In this document: piece after piece, positions 47,801 to 60,832 of the stretch | Position numbering within the stretch: the first letter of the stretch is position 1 | How the letters are laid out: every line of letters starts with the position of its first letter | Origin: Taxillus chinensis | Taxonomy: Eukaryota > Streptophyta > Magnoliopsida > Santalales > Loranthaceae | DNA length: 64,000 nucleotides | Reading direction: 5' to 3' | Assembly (NCBI GenBank): GCA_023512835.1 | Contig: CM042085.1 | Coordinates: 8,664,062-8,728,061, forward strand | Position numbers and translations under genes: made by a program | The notes under the pieces: model-generated | What the model was told of the DNA's origin: nothing | The model's database searches: none | What the model saw: only the letters and a program-made list of their open reading frames with translations

Positions 47801-50800
47801 ACCTCCCAACTCCAGGGGAAGAAAATCCTTTAGCAATTACACTAAATACATATGAGCACCCTTTGTATCCATGACCACCCTAAAACTGCCAATGTCTAAC
47901 AACAGGAGGCCTAACTGATCAATAGTAACACTACCACATCTTGCTTGCTGATTCTCCCTCTTAATTTCATGATGTGGTTCGATGTAAATTCCAATACCAA
48001 ATTAAGTGAAACTTCTGCCACATCAAGGTGCAAGTGCTTAGCCTCCTCCTTTCCTGCTATTGTCCTCAACACACACCAGGACTTGTAGTGCTTAGTCCTT
48101 ACAATGGGGCAGAATACTTCTCATCCCAGCAGAAACACAACTCCTTGGCTCTCTTGTCCTAAACCTCGGTCTCGGTGAGATGTTTAAATATTCCACCTGA
48201 GTTTGCCCTACTATCACACTCCTTTGGGGTATATCTCTCTGAAGCTCCATAGTAGGCCACACCCTCAAGCCAATCACCTCCCCTTCCTCCCAAGTGTCAC
48301 AGGATGAGAATTAAACTGCCCATCACCTAGCTTTTTTTGTATCTCAAATCGCTAAATTTAATTGTCCACCGTTCGGATCGTTTGCATTCAATCCTAAAAC
48401 ATCCAAAGCAATTCATACAAACAATGGAAAACACACGTGGAAGCAATGTGAGAAATGCGTTGTCTTTGTATTGATTGAATGAAAGGTTTATAATATTGAA
48501 ACTATTCTATAACACTAACTAAGTTAGCTCCCATTAGGAGTTGTACAAACATAAGAGGCTACAAAATTCTCTAAGTGTGACACAAGGGTATCCTTTTCTC
48601 TCTTCTCTCTCTTTGCCCAAGCCCATGCTCCCTCCAAGCTAGCTTTGTAGCTCCGTGGCGGCCCTCCCTCGCCTTTAATGCATCCCCAAGTAGTGTTGTC
48701 CATCCATCGTTGTTCCTCCCAAGTTGTAGCACTAAATGTCCAGGTTTGGGTCCTCTAGAAAATTAGGCCGCTAGGGTGCCTTGCAAGGTTTTCTCAGGCC
48801 ATTGCACACCAGACAACAACTTGACCACCTCAAGTCTAAAACTCAAACCACCATCTTCGTCCATAAATTCCTCCACCACATGGGTTCAGCCACGATCCAT
48901 CTGTTCCAAGGCTGCCACAACCTTTGCGCTCAGCACTCCCCAGGCTAGTGTCAGGTAGCTGCTGCCTGAGACTAGCCTTCGTTCCTACGGCCAATAGCCC
49001 TCAATGACACCATGTCCAACCTCGATGCAATTGCCATTGCTGCCCCTCTCGACACGAAAGAAGACGACCCCAAGCCAAAGGCCCTTGGCTCCTTCTTTGC
49101 AGGTTCGAGATCCACTCAAATCAACTATGCTAGGTCGCGCGTGCAGTCCCCCCTGTCTCTTTACTCTCCTATGTCACCAATTGCGGGTCTTGTTCCCACA
49201 TAGATCTCATTCGCCACCCCACCCTTTATTGTTGTTGAATTGCTCACCAATGATGGCCTTGAGGGAGCTGGCTTCCACCTCCAATTTCTCTTCCAAGACT
49301 TCAACTTTCTTTGCTAAGAACTAAGACAATTGAACAATTTTATTGATAAACGAAATACAAAAATTCATATAATTGGTCTCTTATTTAAGAGGCAGCCATC
49401 TCTCCCCGCTGCAATTAAACTACAACTAACTCTATTCAAATTCAACATAACCCTCAATCATCCCCTTATGCCCTATTTGAACCAAAAACCCTCAACCCCA
49501 ATCCTATCCCCTTACCCTACGCCTAACATGAGTTTGCATGGGCCTGAATATAGCACAAATACATTATGGACATTTCTACAATATATTAAAATTGAACTAA
49601 ATTATCTAAAAGAGAAGAAGAGACGTTGTGGAAATTTTTGTGATATATTAATGTCAAAGTCAGTCCCATATACTTACAAGAAATGCAGCAGGTACTCCAA
49701 TTTCTTCAACTACCTCACGAATGATGCTATCAAACATCTCCTTGGAAGCCTTAACATTAATAAGCTCACTGTCTGCTTCCTTTTTTCCATGCTCATGAGA
49801 CGCTATTCCAATTTCTTCTGGCTGTAACCACCAAAAGTATGATTCGGTCATTAATTCAAGTATTCCTAATTATATGTACAGCAAAGAATAAGACAAGAGA
49901 ACAGTGCTTCTAATCATTTTGAAAGCATAATAACACAGATAAATTGTATTCTGCAAGGGTCTTCAGAGCAAGCCTTTGTGGTTCGTTCCCAGCATGATGC
50001 CCTCAAATTATCCTGCATTGGAACTTACGGAAAAAGGCATGCAAACATGTGCATGCAACCAATACACTCACAGAAACGTTCATACTAGGAAAAATATGAA
50101 AAGATCATATCTAAGCATGCTGCTCCTTTTTCTATCCTTTATTGGGTAAAATAGCATATTTATACATGCTGGAGTGGCATGCATAACGTATTAAGCTCAA
50201 ATATCTGCTATACTGTGTAAAATTTTGCATATTATTGACTAAATACCTCTGGATGGCCACCAGGGAAAACATAGTGCCCAGGAAATTCCCCCACATTATT
50301 GCTTCTTTTCAACAAAAGTATCTTCTTGTCAGATGTCAAGACAACTGCACCATTACCCAACGGGCTTGCAGTATGCTGACAATAAACGGTGTCATCTACA
50401 ACAGCGGCAAGCTATGCAACTTAAAATTGACTATTTTACAAATGACTAAAAATTTGCAACAAAAGTTAATCTGGGTTGTCACAAAAAAATCTGCTGAAAG
50501 TAGATTTTAACAGTTAAACGTAGTACTCTAACAGAGAAAAAAGACAATCAACTGTTCGATAAAAAAATAATAGACAACAAACTGTCAAAAAACTCCCCAC
50601 TGATGTGATATCCATGGAGGTTGGGTAAACAGAACACAATGACAGAGAGTCTACAACTGCCTCTGGAATTTATGTTGCCCTATGCAAAGCAAACAATCTT
50701 GCTGGCATGACAATTTCACACTGGGAAAACATTAATATATCAATGTTAAACGATAATGATTTTTGGTTATTTTTTTGCATTTGTGGAATAATTTTCTTCA

Positions 50801-53757
50801 TAATTTACACGATTAAAAACTTAAAAAAATAATTAATGGCGTCAGTTTAGTAGATTATTATTTAAACGCAAGAAATCATATTAACAATTCGGATATAATG
50901 GAAATTGAATCTGTTTAAATAGAGATAACCTTTACAATTTGGTGCAAAAGCATATTGCCTGTGATGGTCTGTCTAATCAATATGTAGCCATCAAATCTAG
51001 TCTAGCTGCATTGTGTGAACAACGTCACTGGCTTTTCTCTTCCTAATCATTGGAATTTGGATTCCATCATTGGACATAAAGTAGTCGATATCCAGTAGAT
51101 TGTAGAACAGCATCAAAACAAAATAAAAAAGACAGAGAGTCTATACTATTTTACGGTTGAAAATTAAAAAAGAAAGAACTCCCACAACAATTAGCTTTAC
51201 CTTCTGATGGAATGAGAAAATGTTTCCACATTGGATTTAGATTTGTCCCAACAAAAGTCCTGGGTAAGAAGCAAATAACACATTATCACTACTCACCGAA
51301 GCTTAATTACAAAACAGTGAAATTGGAAATCAACTCAAATCATGATGTGAAGGTCAGCCGAACCGAAAGACGCTGTCAATGAAGCATATTGAACAAGAAC
51401 ATCTTATCCGCTCGATAATCATCAAAATTTAAAAGAAAAGGGATGGAGTAAAATGGAGATATGACAAGCTCACGGTAATAAGGCAAAAACTATATCTTCC
51501 ATAAAAATTATCAGTATCATAAAGAGATACACACCACTGATATAGAAAGCCAGGTGTGAAGATTAGACCATGGATAGCACACAATATAGATTATAATATA
51601 TTATATAAACAGCATTGGCCACTCCTAGTTTGTATAGATAAAACAGCAAACAATTAAACAGACATAAAAAACAGTATCTAAAATGAGAACTCATAACATG
51701 AAGGTCGTCCATGCAAAAGGAAACTGAATTTATCAAAAACAATAAATTGACCAAAAGTGCTATAGCTCCCATTTCCATAAGCACATAGAAGGCACACAAA
51801 CAGAAATTGGTAAACAAAAACATTTAGATCGAGATAAGAGAGGGAGAGTATTTTAGAGGGGGAGGCAGAGACCTATAATCAGTCATACCAAGGTGGAGGC
51901 ATGCATGGGGCTCTTCAGCGTTAGAACCACCTCCATTATGCAAAATACATCCATCAAACTGTAAAATAATTAATTAGATGAAGAATATCAGTCCATGTAG
52001 TAAAACAGAATCTACCACAAGAGAATGCAGGGAAGTCACCATCTGAAAATAAATTTTGAATCGAAGTATAGAACAAATCAGTGTAGAAAGTCAAGATTTC
52101 TGTAACCAGCTGCCAGCCTAATTACCACATTGGTACAATCTGGTCAATATTTTCAGGTATTCCTCTACTCTGCCATGACACCTTTTACATCTGCACTACC
52201 AACTGTCCAAGGCTTCTCCGCTTCCTGCAGTAGAGGGACAGGAATCTTAATTTTCCCTTCCTCTTCCCTCCCAATCTGTCTCCTTAACTTTTTTCCCAAA
52301 CCTTCCCCCCTATTTATATATTTTTTCCTTTTTTTTCCAGTAGAGTTAGGCTAACTCAGCCTTGTCATAGGTATTGTAAACTTATCCTCATTTATAAATT
52401 CCTAATTTTCCAAAAAGAAATACTTCTCAATCAAAGTGAATAACATGCAGATATGTACATTAAATGTGACAGAATTGTTTTCATTTTTCCCTAAGATACC
52501 CATCTAACGAAAAATGGGAAGTCAGCAAGTTTATATATTTTTTTGGTCCTAAAACATGAAAAACATTTTTGCAAGATCAGTGCATTATTAGGAGAAAAAA
52601 AGAATAGGAAATTAAAAATTAAAAGCACAATACAGACAAGTTAGGAAGCTGTAACAGCTTATAAAAGATATCAAAGAGTAATGATCAAGTTATCAACTTA
52701 TCATGGTGAATCATGCTCAATAAATATCTGAATTTTATGGGCTATATATTATATGCCTACGAAGCTTCTAACCTACCTATTAGGCATAGCAGGTAGAATT
52801 AGCGAATGGCTCCTGACAAAATACACTAAACAATGATGTTCTGTCGAGATGCTTCAATGCAAAATAACATAGCAAACCAAACAGAAGCAGAAGATTTAAA
52901 GAAAATCAGATTGTTGAAGAAAGTTCTCATACCCTAAATTTAGTCCCATTGAATAAAGATGTGTTCCCCAGAGCTCTTTGATCCCATATCTGACAGCGCA
53001 GTTCAAAATTGTAGGGTTTAAAGAATTAGAAGTAGAAGAATTCAAGCTTAAATCAACCCATCCTGTTTGTAAATAGCGCATGAGCTCATGAGTAGGCTTG
53101 TTGCCATTGAGAGACATAAAATGAGCAAACCCATATGAATAAATCTGACGCTGATCATAATTTATGTACTCTTTGGCTGCCAAGTAAAAGTGAAGAGCTC
53201 TTCAAACTATACACCTACGAACCTAACCCAGTAAAGTTTTTCCAAGTTTGCTTACCAAAATGTAGAGACATACTCATACAATGCACGGCATTGTCATAAA
53301 CGTCTAAATATATGATCATATACTAAAAATGTGAATTGCGGTGTATTGATGTTAATTAAGAAATAAAAAACAATATATATATATGCATATATAGTGTACT
53401 GTAATGGTGTAATCAATCCAATGAAATTGGTACGGTAAAAACAAATATAGGCATACAAATCAGAATAGAAGAGGTGATGATGACGACGATGCAAGCTCAC
53501 CTGAGAAATAGAGGTTTCCAGGATTTGATCGGGGTGCGGCTTCCGGTCATGAGAAGCATCGAACACGACAGATACCTTCGTGCGAAATCAAACAAATTCA
53601 TGGATCCGACATAAAATTCGTGCTCGTAATAAAAATGAGAGCGGAGGAGGAAACGAAAGAGAACCTGGAATGGAGAGAGACCAGAAGGGCACGAGAGCAG
53701 AAGTTCGTAGGGGAGACAACACCGGCTTCCTTCTTCGTTCGCCATCTCCATGGACAT
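41860..53757 (-). CDS. NUDT9: Nudix hydrolase 9 (NUDX9/NUDT22 family)
   Basis: Nine exons on minus: 53757-53665, 53575-53501, 52989-52933, 51958-51873, 51259-51201, 50395-50247, 49821-49678, 42618-42460 and 41952-41860. All phases close, giving 304 residues, close to the Arabidopsis protein (about 311). Motifs in order: YELLLSCPSGLSPFQ, VSVVFDASHDRKPHPD, IWDQRALGNTSLFNGTKFR, ACLHLGMTDYRTFVGTNL, KKILLLKRSNNVGEFPGHYV, the Nudix region FPGGHPEPEE...REVVEEIGV, then FIGISRRTLNVRPTAFFFIK and MPGCHRGGFALYMLM. The catalytic REVVEEIGV is intact. The GGHPEPEE half and the REVVEE half are separated by an extra stretch of about 24 residues, as in this subfamily. Arabidopsis NUDX9 is reported to hydrolyse GDP-mannose and the animal relative NUDT22 UDP-sugars; the substrate here is inferred. 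Intron 7 (42619-49677) is 7.06 kb and full of transposon debris. Confidence 0.93.
42619..44130. other. Distal part of NUDT9 intron 7, no gene
   Basis: No gene or clear element. GGCCTATAATGTTAGG-like words repeat at about 42892 and 42992 with GGCACGCTAAACC/GACACGCTAAACC between them, a small local duplication. Otherwise this is ordinary intron sequence. Confidence 0.5.
44139..45248. mobile_element. hAT-like non-autonomous element in NUDT9 intron 7
   Basis: The left end has CTAATTTGGCATTGCTGTTG with GTTTGGTAAACTAT further in. The right end, reversed, has CTTAGTTTGGTAATACTGTG with GTGTTTGGTAAAATATG and GTTTGGTAAATTAAAAA further in. Both ends carry AGAAGCTG/GCAGAAGC motifs. Repeated TTTGGTAA subterminal motifs suit hAT-type elements. 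The interior is GC-rich, with GGGCTTGGGAGGCTTG-type repeats at 44391-44412 and 44849-44882. Ends are approximate and no transposase is present. Confidence 0.5.
45600..46298 (+). mobile_element. 5'-truncated LINE (L1-type) 3' end
   Basis: From 45728 the plus frame gives SPAVAFFAWTTILGKILIAD, NLRRREMLIPS, a stop, and [20 protein letters not shown]. This is the zinc-binding reverse-transcriptase domain (zf-RVT) at the C-terminus of plant L1-like LINEs, with C-x2-C...H-x4-C. Stops follow. The 3' part ends AATAAAATTTACTTGT and a run of A at about 46287-46298. The element is 5'-truncated and dead. It lies antisense to the NUDT9 gene. Confidence 0.8.
46500..49330 (-). mobile_element. Decayed Ty3/Gypsy retrotransposon in NUDT9 intron 7
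   Basis: On minus, in order from high to low coordinates: a gag-like GC-rich part (about 49320-48600) and a protease-region piece with LPLELGGTDVIFEMKELQSL (about 47830-47700). The reverse transcriptase follows as DEIEWLVKGEMLKAGIIQPS (47526-47278) and FEFISHEGHEFLVILFGPTN then LVLFNDILIY (47206-46967). RNase H-side debris with LKELRGL runs to about 46500. The usual YxDD-type centre reads LFND. Multiple stops and frame shifts are present. It runs in the same direction as the host gene. LTRs were not delimited. Confidence 0.75.
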
Positions 53758-56700
53758 ATCCAGACAGACCGATCTCTCTCTCTTGTTATCTCCATTTTAC
53801 AACTGATTTTATCAGGAATGTTTTTAAAATAACGTGTTTATTGTTTTTTTAAAAATAATGATAGGCTTACGGGGGAAAAAAATAAAATTTAAAAAATTTA
53901 TTTGAGTTTTAAAAATAAAAATTATTTAAAAAATATTTTTAAAAAATAATTATAGAATCGACTTATTTTTAAAATAGAATTCAAAGATTATAATTATAGA
54001 ATTAACTTAAGAATATGTTTGGTACAAGTTTTGGTTTTGGCATTTTATTTTATGAATTTGGTTGGAATTCGTATTGAATTATAAATTGAAATCAATTTAT
54101 GTTTTATATGAGAGAGAATGTATTTTTTTATAAAGAGCTATATTTTGTGTTGTTATACAGATAATGACATAAAAATAACTTAATCTTTAACATGCAAGTG
54201 TATGTTGTATCCTAAATTCTTTTCTACAATTGAGTATAGTTTATGTAAAGATAGAGTCCTTTTACGAGTACACTCGAATGATATTACTTTAATGTTTTGT
54301 AAATATTATTAGATCTTATCTCACTTGATTTAGATACACAATCACATTCAGTAAAGGAGTCACAAATTGGAGGCCCCTCCAACCATGATCCAATCGAGTT
54401 ATAAGCCAACAACGAGTCAAATGACACCAAGTGATGACAAAATGCAAAACCTTTACCCACTTTAATCACCACATGCTCTGGATAACAAGCTTTAACTTAT
54501 AATACTTTGAAACTTTATTCTTATTTCCTTGCTTCAATATTTTGTTCTCTTTTCTGTCAAAATAAGAACTTTAAACATACAAGTATTCTAACTATAGACT
54601 CCTTACCACAACATCACATTTGATGTACTTTTTGTCCATGGTCTCTTTACATTTCATTAAGTAGATGGAATACTATATTACTTTTTGTCCAAAACTTTGT
54701 ACTTTAAAACAATTTATTCCTCGACCGTAATATTGAAACTTTTCTTTTAATGTTTGTAAGAAACTCCATGCTAGATCTATACTCATTAATCCACAATGCA
54801 TGATCTTTTACAAATGTCATCAATAAATCACTTCACATAACATAATCACACACGGTCATCGACTAATATATGTTCTCATTTTACACTAGCAATATAGAAA
54901 CAGTGTTCTTTTCTTATACTAATGCTTGCTATTTGTGACACAATAAATGGTATGTTATGAATGAACTTCCCATTTGGTGACTTCTTACTATGATGCATTG
55001 ATTGGTTATCGAGACTTTGTAATCTCCCATGGAACTTAAATACATTGTATGATTATAATTATAACCAATTACAAAAATCAAGACTAACAGTATTACTTTA
55101 TTATGTGTTTAGTGGACTCTATTTTTTAAAATTGATGAAATTTAAAATAATTTTATTGTTAAGAAATTAGCTCAATATGATCATAAAATCTTAGTATCCG
55201 CCACATAAATAGGCATTTTATTCTTCTTTGTGAGAGAATTATTTGTAGGTATTAGGCTATATGGAATTATTATTTTAGATTCAAATTTTCTTGTCAAGAT
55301 TATTGTATGGGATATGTATTATTGATTTATAAATTATATTTTAACTAATTATAATTCAAATTTTATAATTTTTATATCTTTAAGCATTACTTCACCATGA
55401 CATTATTTTAAAAAGGATAAAAAAACCCTTAAAATATTTCCTTTATACTTACCTTTTAATTTTTTAAATCGAGACTATAATGTGTATCAAGCTAATATGA
55501 TTACATGTTGTGGATGTATAGCTAACAGCATTAAGTTGGTAGTTTTCACCTTCACATACGAGTTATTTCTTACAGTCATTATTTTATTTACAAGTAAATT
55601 AAGTTGGACAACGGGGAAGAATATGTTTAGTCGACATAATTGAATTGAGATAGAACTTACCTTTTCCATCTCCATCTCTTAAAGCACTTATTGGATGTCA
55701 CGATCAACATTATATACACATCCGTAGATTAGCTAAATACAAATAAATGGAAACAAATTAATTGACGAAGCCAAAGAGAGAAAAAAAAGAGAGGAAGAGA
55801 CTTGGCGGTATGTATTTGAATAAAATAATTAAACCAATGTGGATGCATAACTACGTAAATCAAGTTGATAACTCTTTCAATCTTTATGCATTAGTTGTTT
55901 GTTCACTTGTAGTTTAAGTTAGATGATAATAAAGAGCCAAGCGAAACTCGTCAATAGAAATCATAATAGATCTAGTAATGATTAAATACCTTTTCATTTA
56001 GTTAATCTTTATTTATATTTAATGTTAAATGCTAAATCCTTAATGCTAAGTAATTTGAACTTCGATGGTATTACTTTAACATTATAGTTTTAAAGTTGAC
56101 ATTTAAGATAATTTTAGGATTTTTTTGAAAAATTATAACAAATAACTATATAATTAGTTATAAATTATTTTTAAAAGTATAACAAACTATTTGTGTAGTT
56201 TTTTATAAGTAGAATGAATCTAAAAAAATAATATAGAAAAAAGCATTCTAAAAAGGTATATTTTAGTTTAGGTTTATAATAAAAAAAGTTTAAATTTAGT
56301 GTGTGTACACACACAAATGCACATACGAATCCTTTAAAAATCAAGAAGAAGGCCCGAAAAGTTAATTAGTAAGACAAATTTGTAGAGATGTACATTAATT
56401 AATTTTAAGTCAACTCATCACTAGTTTTTCTTATAAATTTGGATCAACTATTTTAAAAGGCGTAATAAAAGCTTATTCTAAGTCTTTTTCGCCAATAAGT
56501 ACATGAACATAAAAAAATAGATGGAAAAAATTATTAAATTTTTTGTGTTAGTTTAGGTTTATAATGAAGAAAAGTTTAAAATTTAGTGTGTGTACGCCGC
56601 AAAAATGCACATACAAATCATTTTAAAAAACAAATAAGAGAAATAAAAGTAAACTAGCTAAGGCAAGGAAATGTAGAAATGAATGTCTTTATTTTAGCAC

Positions 56701-57206
56701 GCAATTTTATCTTTTTTTTTTTAATTTTCATATTGATAATCGTACAAATGTGTATCACTTTTCTATGATCTAGTCAACTTCCCACTATTTGCACTTAATA
56801 GTAGTTCTATCAAATTTAATGTAGGCAGAGTATCACGATAAAATATTTTAGTAAACACATAATAAACAAAACACAACTAGTTTTTACCCACATTTTTAAT
56901 AAAAAGTCAAAAATTAGCACCAGCGAAGTGACCCTACGGTGTATGTTATCATACCTAGGCCATAAGGAAAATATAATTAAAAAAATATAATTAAAGTATA
57001 GCATACTTTAGGTGAAAGGAAGGTTGTTATTATCTAATACAATGACCAAAATTACAATCGAAGGCAAATCCATATGACTAATGATCGAAGAAAGAAGAAA
57101 GCAAGTAGATAAACGAAGAAAGGGAGAGAGTTCTTATCGTTGTGAGTCTAGTCATTTTAGGCATCAGTCGACCCATAATTAATGCCTTAATGGTGGTGTT
57201 GTGTCT

Positions 57207-57207
<1 letters not shown>
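53758..57207. other. Promoter side of NUDT9 and AT-rich spacer
   Basis: About 53758-53880 is the probable promoter and 5' UTR of NUDT9, with no clear TATA box. Beyond it the DNA is AT-rich. Short frames at 54284-54472, 55487-55675 and 56816-57004 (all minus) show no recognisable domain. TTTAGTGTGTGTACAC/TTTAGTGTGTGTACGC recurs at about 56297 and 56583 within a roughly 290-bp degenerate duplication (56230-56340 and 56510-56625). Confidence 0.5.

Positions 57208-57242
<35 letters not shown>
57208..57242. repeat. TA microsatellite
   Basis: Uninterrupted TA dinucleotides, about 17 units, in intergenic DNA. Confidence 0.9.
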
Positions 57243-57244
<2 letters not shown>

Positions 57245-60200
57245 ACAAAGATTAGAATATGATTAGGATACATAATCGTACAATTTATTATAATAAAAAT
57301 AAAAAAATATAAACTATTAGTTTATGTTTAGACAAGTTTAAATTATTTTTTAAAATATAAATATTTTTGAAAGCGTAAGTTTAAATAAATTTCTATTATT
57401 CATATATATTTTTAAACTATTATTTTTAAAAATAATTATATTTTGAAAATAATATCATTATTCGAGATATTTATATTATATCAATATTTAACACACATGT
57501 TCTCACGACTTATAATAATTGTATATATATAATTATATTTAAAAGTATATAATTTTGATATAAGATTATATTTTATAATGAACATGGGGATAATATGAAA
57601 ACGACATGTTTTGAATTTTGGATGAAATATCACGTCATATTAATTATCATATCCACTTTATAGATTGAAATTTGCCCCTTGCAGACGATCCTGACTTTGA
57701 TCCTTTATGGAACTTGTTAACTTCCCCCAGTGACTTAGAAGAGCAATTGGGATCCTCTGCATGCCATGCCTTTATGACGGTGTAGGGTGCGTGTCAACTT
57801 GACACAAGACGACCTTTGCTTTTTTACAAACACCGAGAGGATTTTGTCTGGTATTGCAATGGTAAGGGATATGGTTGTCGGTTGAAAGGATGGAGTGATT
57901 ATTGAGAGTGTAAGTAAGACCTAAGCCTTTCTTAAAAGCTGGCCAATAAAAACGAAGAAAAAAAATGCGATAAAATTTTACGTGTGAAGATTACATTAAA
58001 ATCATGAGTATTCGTATTTTTAAATATAATTTGGTATGTTGAGCTCGTAAGTTATCTTGTAATTTAGTAATCAAACTAAATAAAAACTTATTAATTTTGT
58101 TGTCCATTTGAGCCAGATTCACAACTTGTCGTCGGTCATTGATCACGAAAAAAACCAAATTAGACAATATAACTTTGACAGCAGCCATAATTGTAAATTA
58201 TCAAATGGGTAAATTAATTCAAAAAAAATTTTTTTCGGCCTACGATCCCACAATGATCCATAAACATAAACATTCATTCCATTTGATATGGTGTTCATTT
58301 AATGGGTTGGCGATCGGGAAGTTTTGACCTATTGGAGTGGGGAGGCCGAGGATGGCACATGGGATAGGAGTCTTTGGAGGGTAAAAAAATGGCCTGAACG
58401 TGTAAACATGGGATGAGGCCATAAACATTCACACATATGGAGTGGGGCTGGTGGAGGGTAAAAAAAATGGCAAAAAAACTACTTTTTTTTTTTTTTTTTT
58501 TTTCATGTCCGGAGTCCGGCCTGGTCCCACTGTCTCATCTGCCTTTTCCATCACGGTGGCTCACAAGTTGAAGTTTTTCGGATTGGTCTTATTAAAGTAC
58601 TCATTTAACTTCTTTCATCCGTGAGTTCTAGTGGAGCTTTAAGGCACGTTACAAACATTAACACTCCGTATGTTTCCTAATTTTTTGTCTTGTAGAAGAA
58701 AATTTTAAATTTTAAATAAAATTAAATTGTGACCTAAATTTACATGTTGGGATATCTATTCCTAGAATTTTTTAAATATTTTAAAAACATTTATATAGAA
58801 ATAGAAATGATAATTGAAAAAATAGTTTGTAAATAGATGAGAGAAAAAAATAAAAAAATATATTTAAAATATTATTTTATTTATATATAGGTGGAGGATT
58901 AGATGTATAATTTCTAAATATTATATTATGCATTTTTTTTAAATAAAAAAATATGAAAATGATATGTTCAGGGTGTGAATTTGTATTGATAAAAAAAAAA
59001 GCAACACTTATAAATTATGCTTGTATTGATAAAAAAAAAAAGCAACACTTATAAAAAAAGCAAAAAAATATGAAAATGATATGTTCAGGGTATGAAAATG
59101 ATATGTTCAGGGATGTACATTGTATTGACAAAAGTTAAATTATGCTTGTTTTAGAGATTTATAAATGTTTATTTCAAAAATCGATCGTTAGATTGAATAT
59201 TCGTATAGTATGTATCATGTCTCTAAAATTTTACGGTAATTTTTATGTAAATTTGATTAGAAAAAATTAGTTGATAAATTAATTAATATTTATTTATTTA
59301 TCTGCTTATTTCTTTCTTATATAAAAAATTATATAAAATGAAAAAGAAATTAACTGAATAATTTCATTCGAATTAATTAATACTGATGTATCGCGATTTT
59401 ATTTGTAAATTATTTATATGATTCTTTTTTAAAAAACATTCATATACAATGTACATGTCAATATGTCAACATATGAATAGTAAATTTTTTTCGTTCCGAA
59501 TTGATATTAAAAAAAGCGTGCATGGTAAACGTTTTGATTGATTGTATTCCCGACTTTTTTCAATTATTAATTAAATTCAATAAGGACTCTCTTAAGTTTT
59601 AGTTTATGTTTGGTTGATGTTTTTTTTTCTTGTTTAACTTTTGTACTCAAATACATAAAACTCAAATACATAAAACACTGTGTACTTATTGTAAACATCC
59701 CCCCCTCCCCCGCCTACCGAAGTGATGACAATGAGGATCGGCTCTCCCCCTGCCTAATCTCTCTCTGTCGTGACCTCCCTCCCGCTGCTTGATCTTCTTC
59801 CCCAACCCCCTCGCCGGCATTGCAACTAAAAAAAAACAAGTACGCTTTTTGATTTTATAGAAAACACATGCCACACAAAAAAAAATTTTAAATTACCAAA
59901 ATAGTTTTAAAATATAATTTTAAAGTAGTTTTTTGAAAACGAAAACTCAAAGTGAACACCAAACATAGCCAATGGCTATGTTTAATTAGTCGGTATTTTA
60001 ATATCTGTCTTTTAATAAATATGTATACTTGGAACAGTTAAATTTAAATATGTATACTTGGTATTAAATATGTATACTTGGAACAGTTAAATTTAATTAG
60101 TCGGTATTTTAATATCTGTCTTTTAATAAAATTTATGTTTTTTATATTATTTTATATTAATAAAAAAGTCTACGAAAATATTTGAGGGGAATGGGTGGAT

Positions 60201-60832
60201 AAATTATAAACTTAATTAAAGAGTTGTTCATAAAAGTAAATGGCATTCAATGGAAGGAACAACTTGCGCGGTGAAATAATGATGGCATTTAATGCGCATC
60301 ATTTTTTTTGGGTGGTAGGCTGAAGTGACCGTAGTCGACTCATAAGTCAATGCACACACCAAAACAACCATATACCCAACCAACTAACTAGGGGGACTTA
60401 ATTCTTTCTGAACTGTCCAATCACCAGTTATAAAATATTAGACAAATATATTACATTTCAGTTTTTGTTTTTGTTTTTTGTTCTTTTGGTAAACGTAACT
60501 CTAACGTTTCTCACCAATTCCTGAACTTCCAATATAGTCAGTAACAAAACAAATGTGTCTGTACGTATGCGTTGGGACTAAATTTTGCCCCATTTTAGAG
60601 ATAAATGTTTTAATTATTAAACTTTTAATCTGGATGAACTCATAGTTCTTTTAGCTAATTTAAAGACGAAGGTTGGTTTTTTTATTAACATATATTAAAA
60701 GTGATAATATCTGTAATCTTGACGCACTTAATAAATTAACATAATATATTAGTTTTAAAAAAAAGAAAAACTTAAAAGCTAATGCCATAAAATTATAAAG
60801 CACTGGATTAAAATTTTAATATTGATAGAATT
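57243..60832. other. AT-rich spacer with small local duplications
   Basis: No supported gene. A segment at 57683-57786 after TTGCAG reads as DDPDFDPLWNLLTSPSDLEE on plus but has no recognisable family. Local duplications: TTGTATTGATAAAAAAAAAA-GCAACACTTATAAA at 58981 and 59023; GAAAATGATATGTTCAGGG at about 58955, 59071 and 59094; and ATATGTATACTTGG with AACAGTTAAATTTAA repeated within 60000-60120, together with TTAGTCGGTATTTTAATATC at both ends of that block. Confidence 0.6.

Noticed and set aside
49330..49827. 165-codon plus-strand frame
   Set aside because: Runs antisense over NUDT9 exon 7 and retrotransposon debris; no domain.
53580..53852. Plus-strand frames of 70-90 codons
   Set aside because: Antisense to NUDT9 exon 1; the minus strand carries the conserved start.
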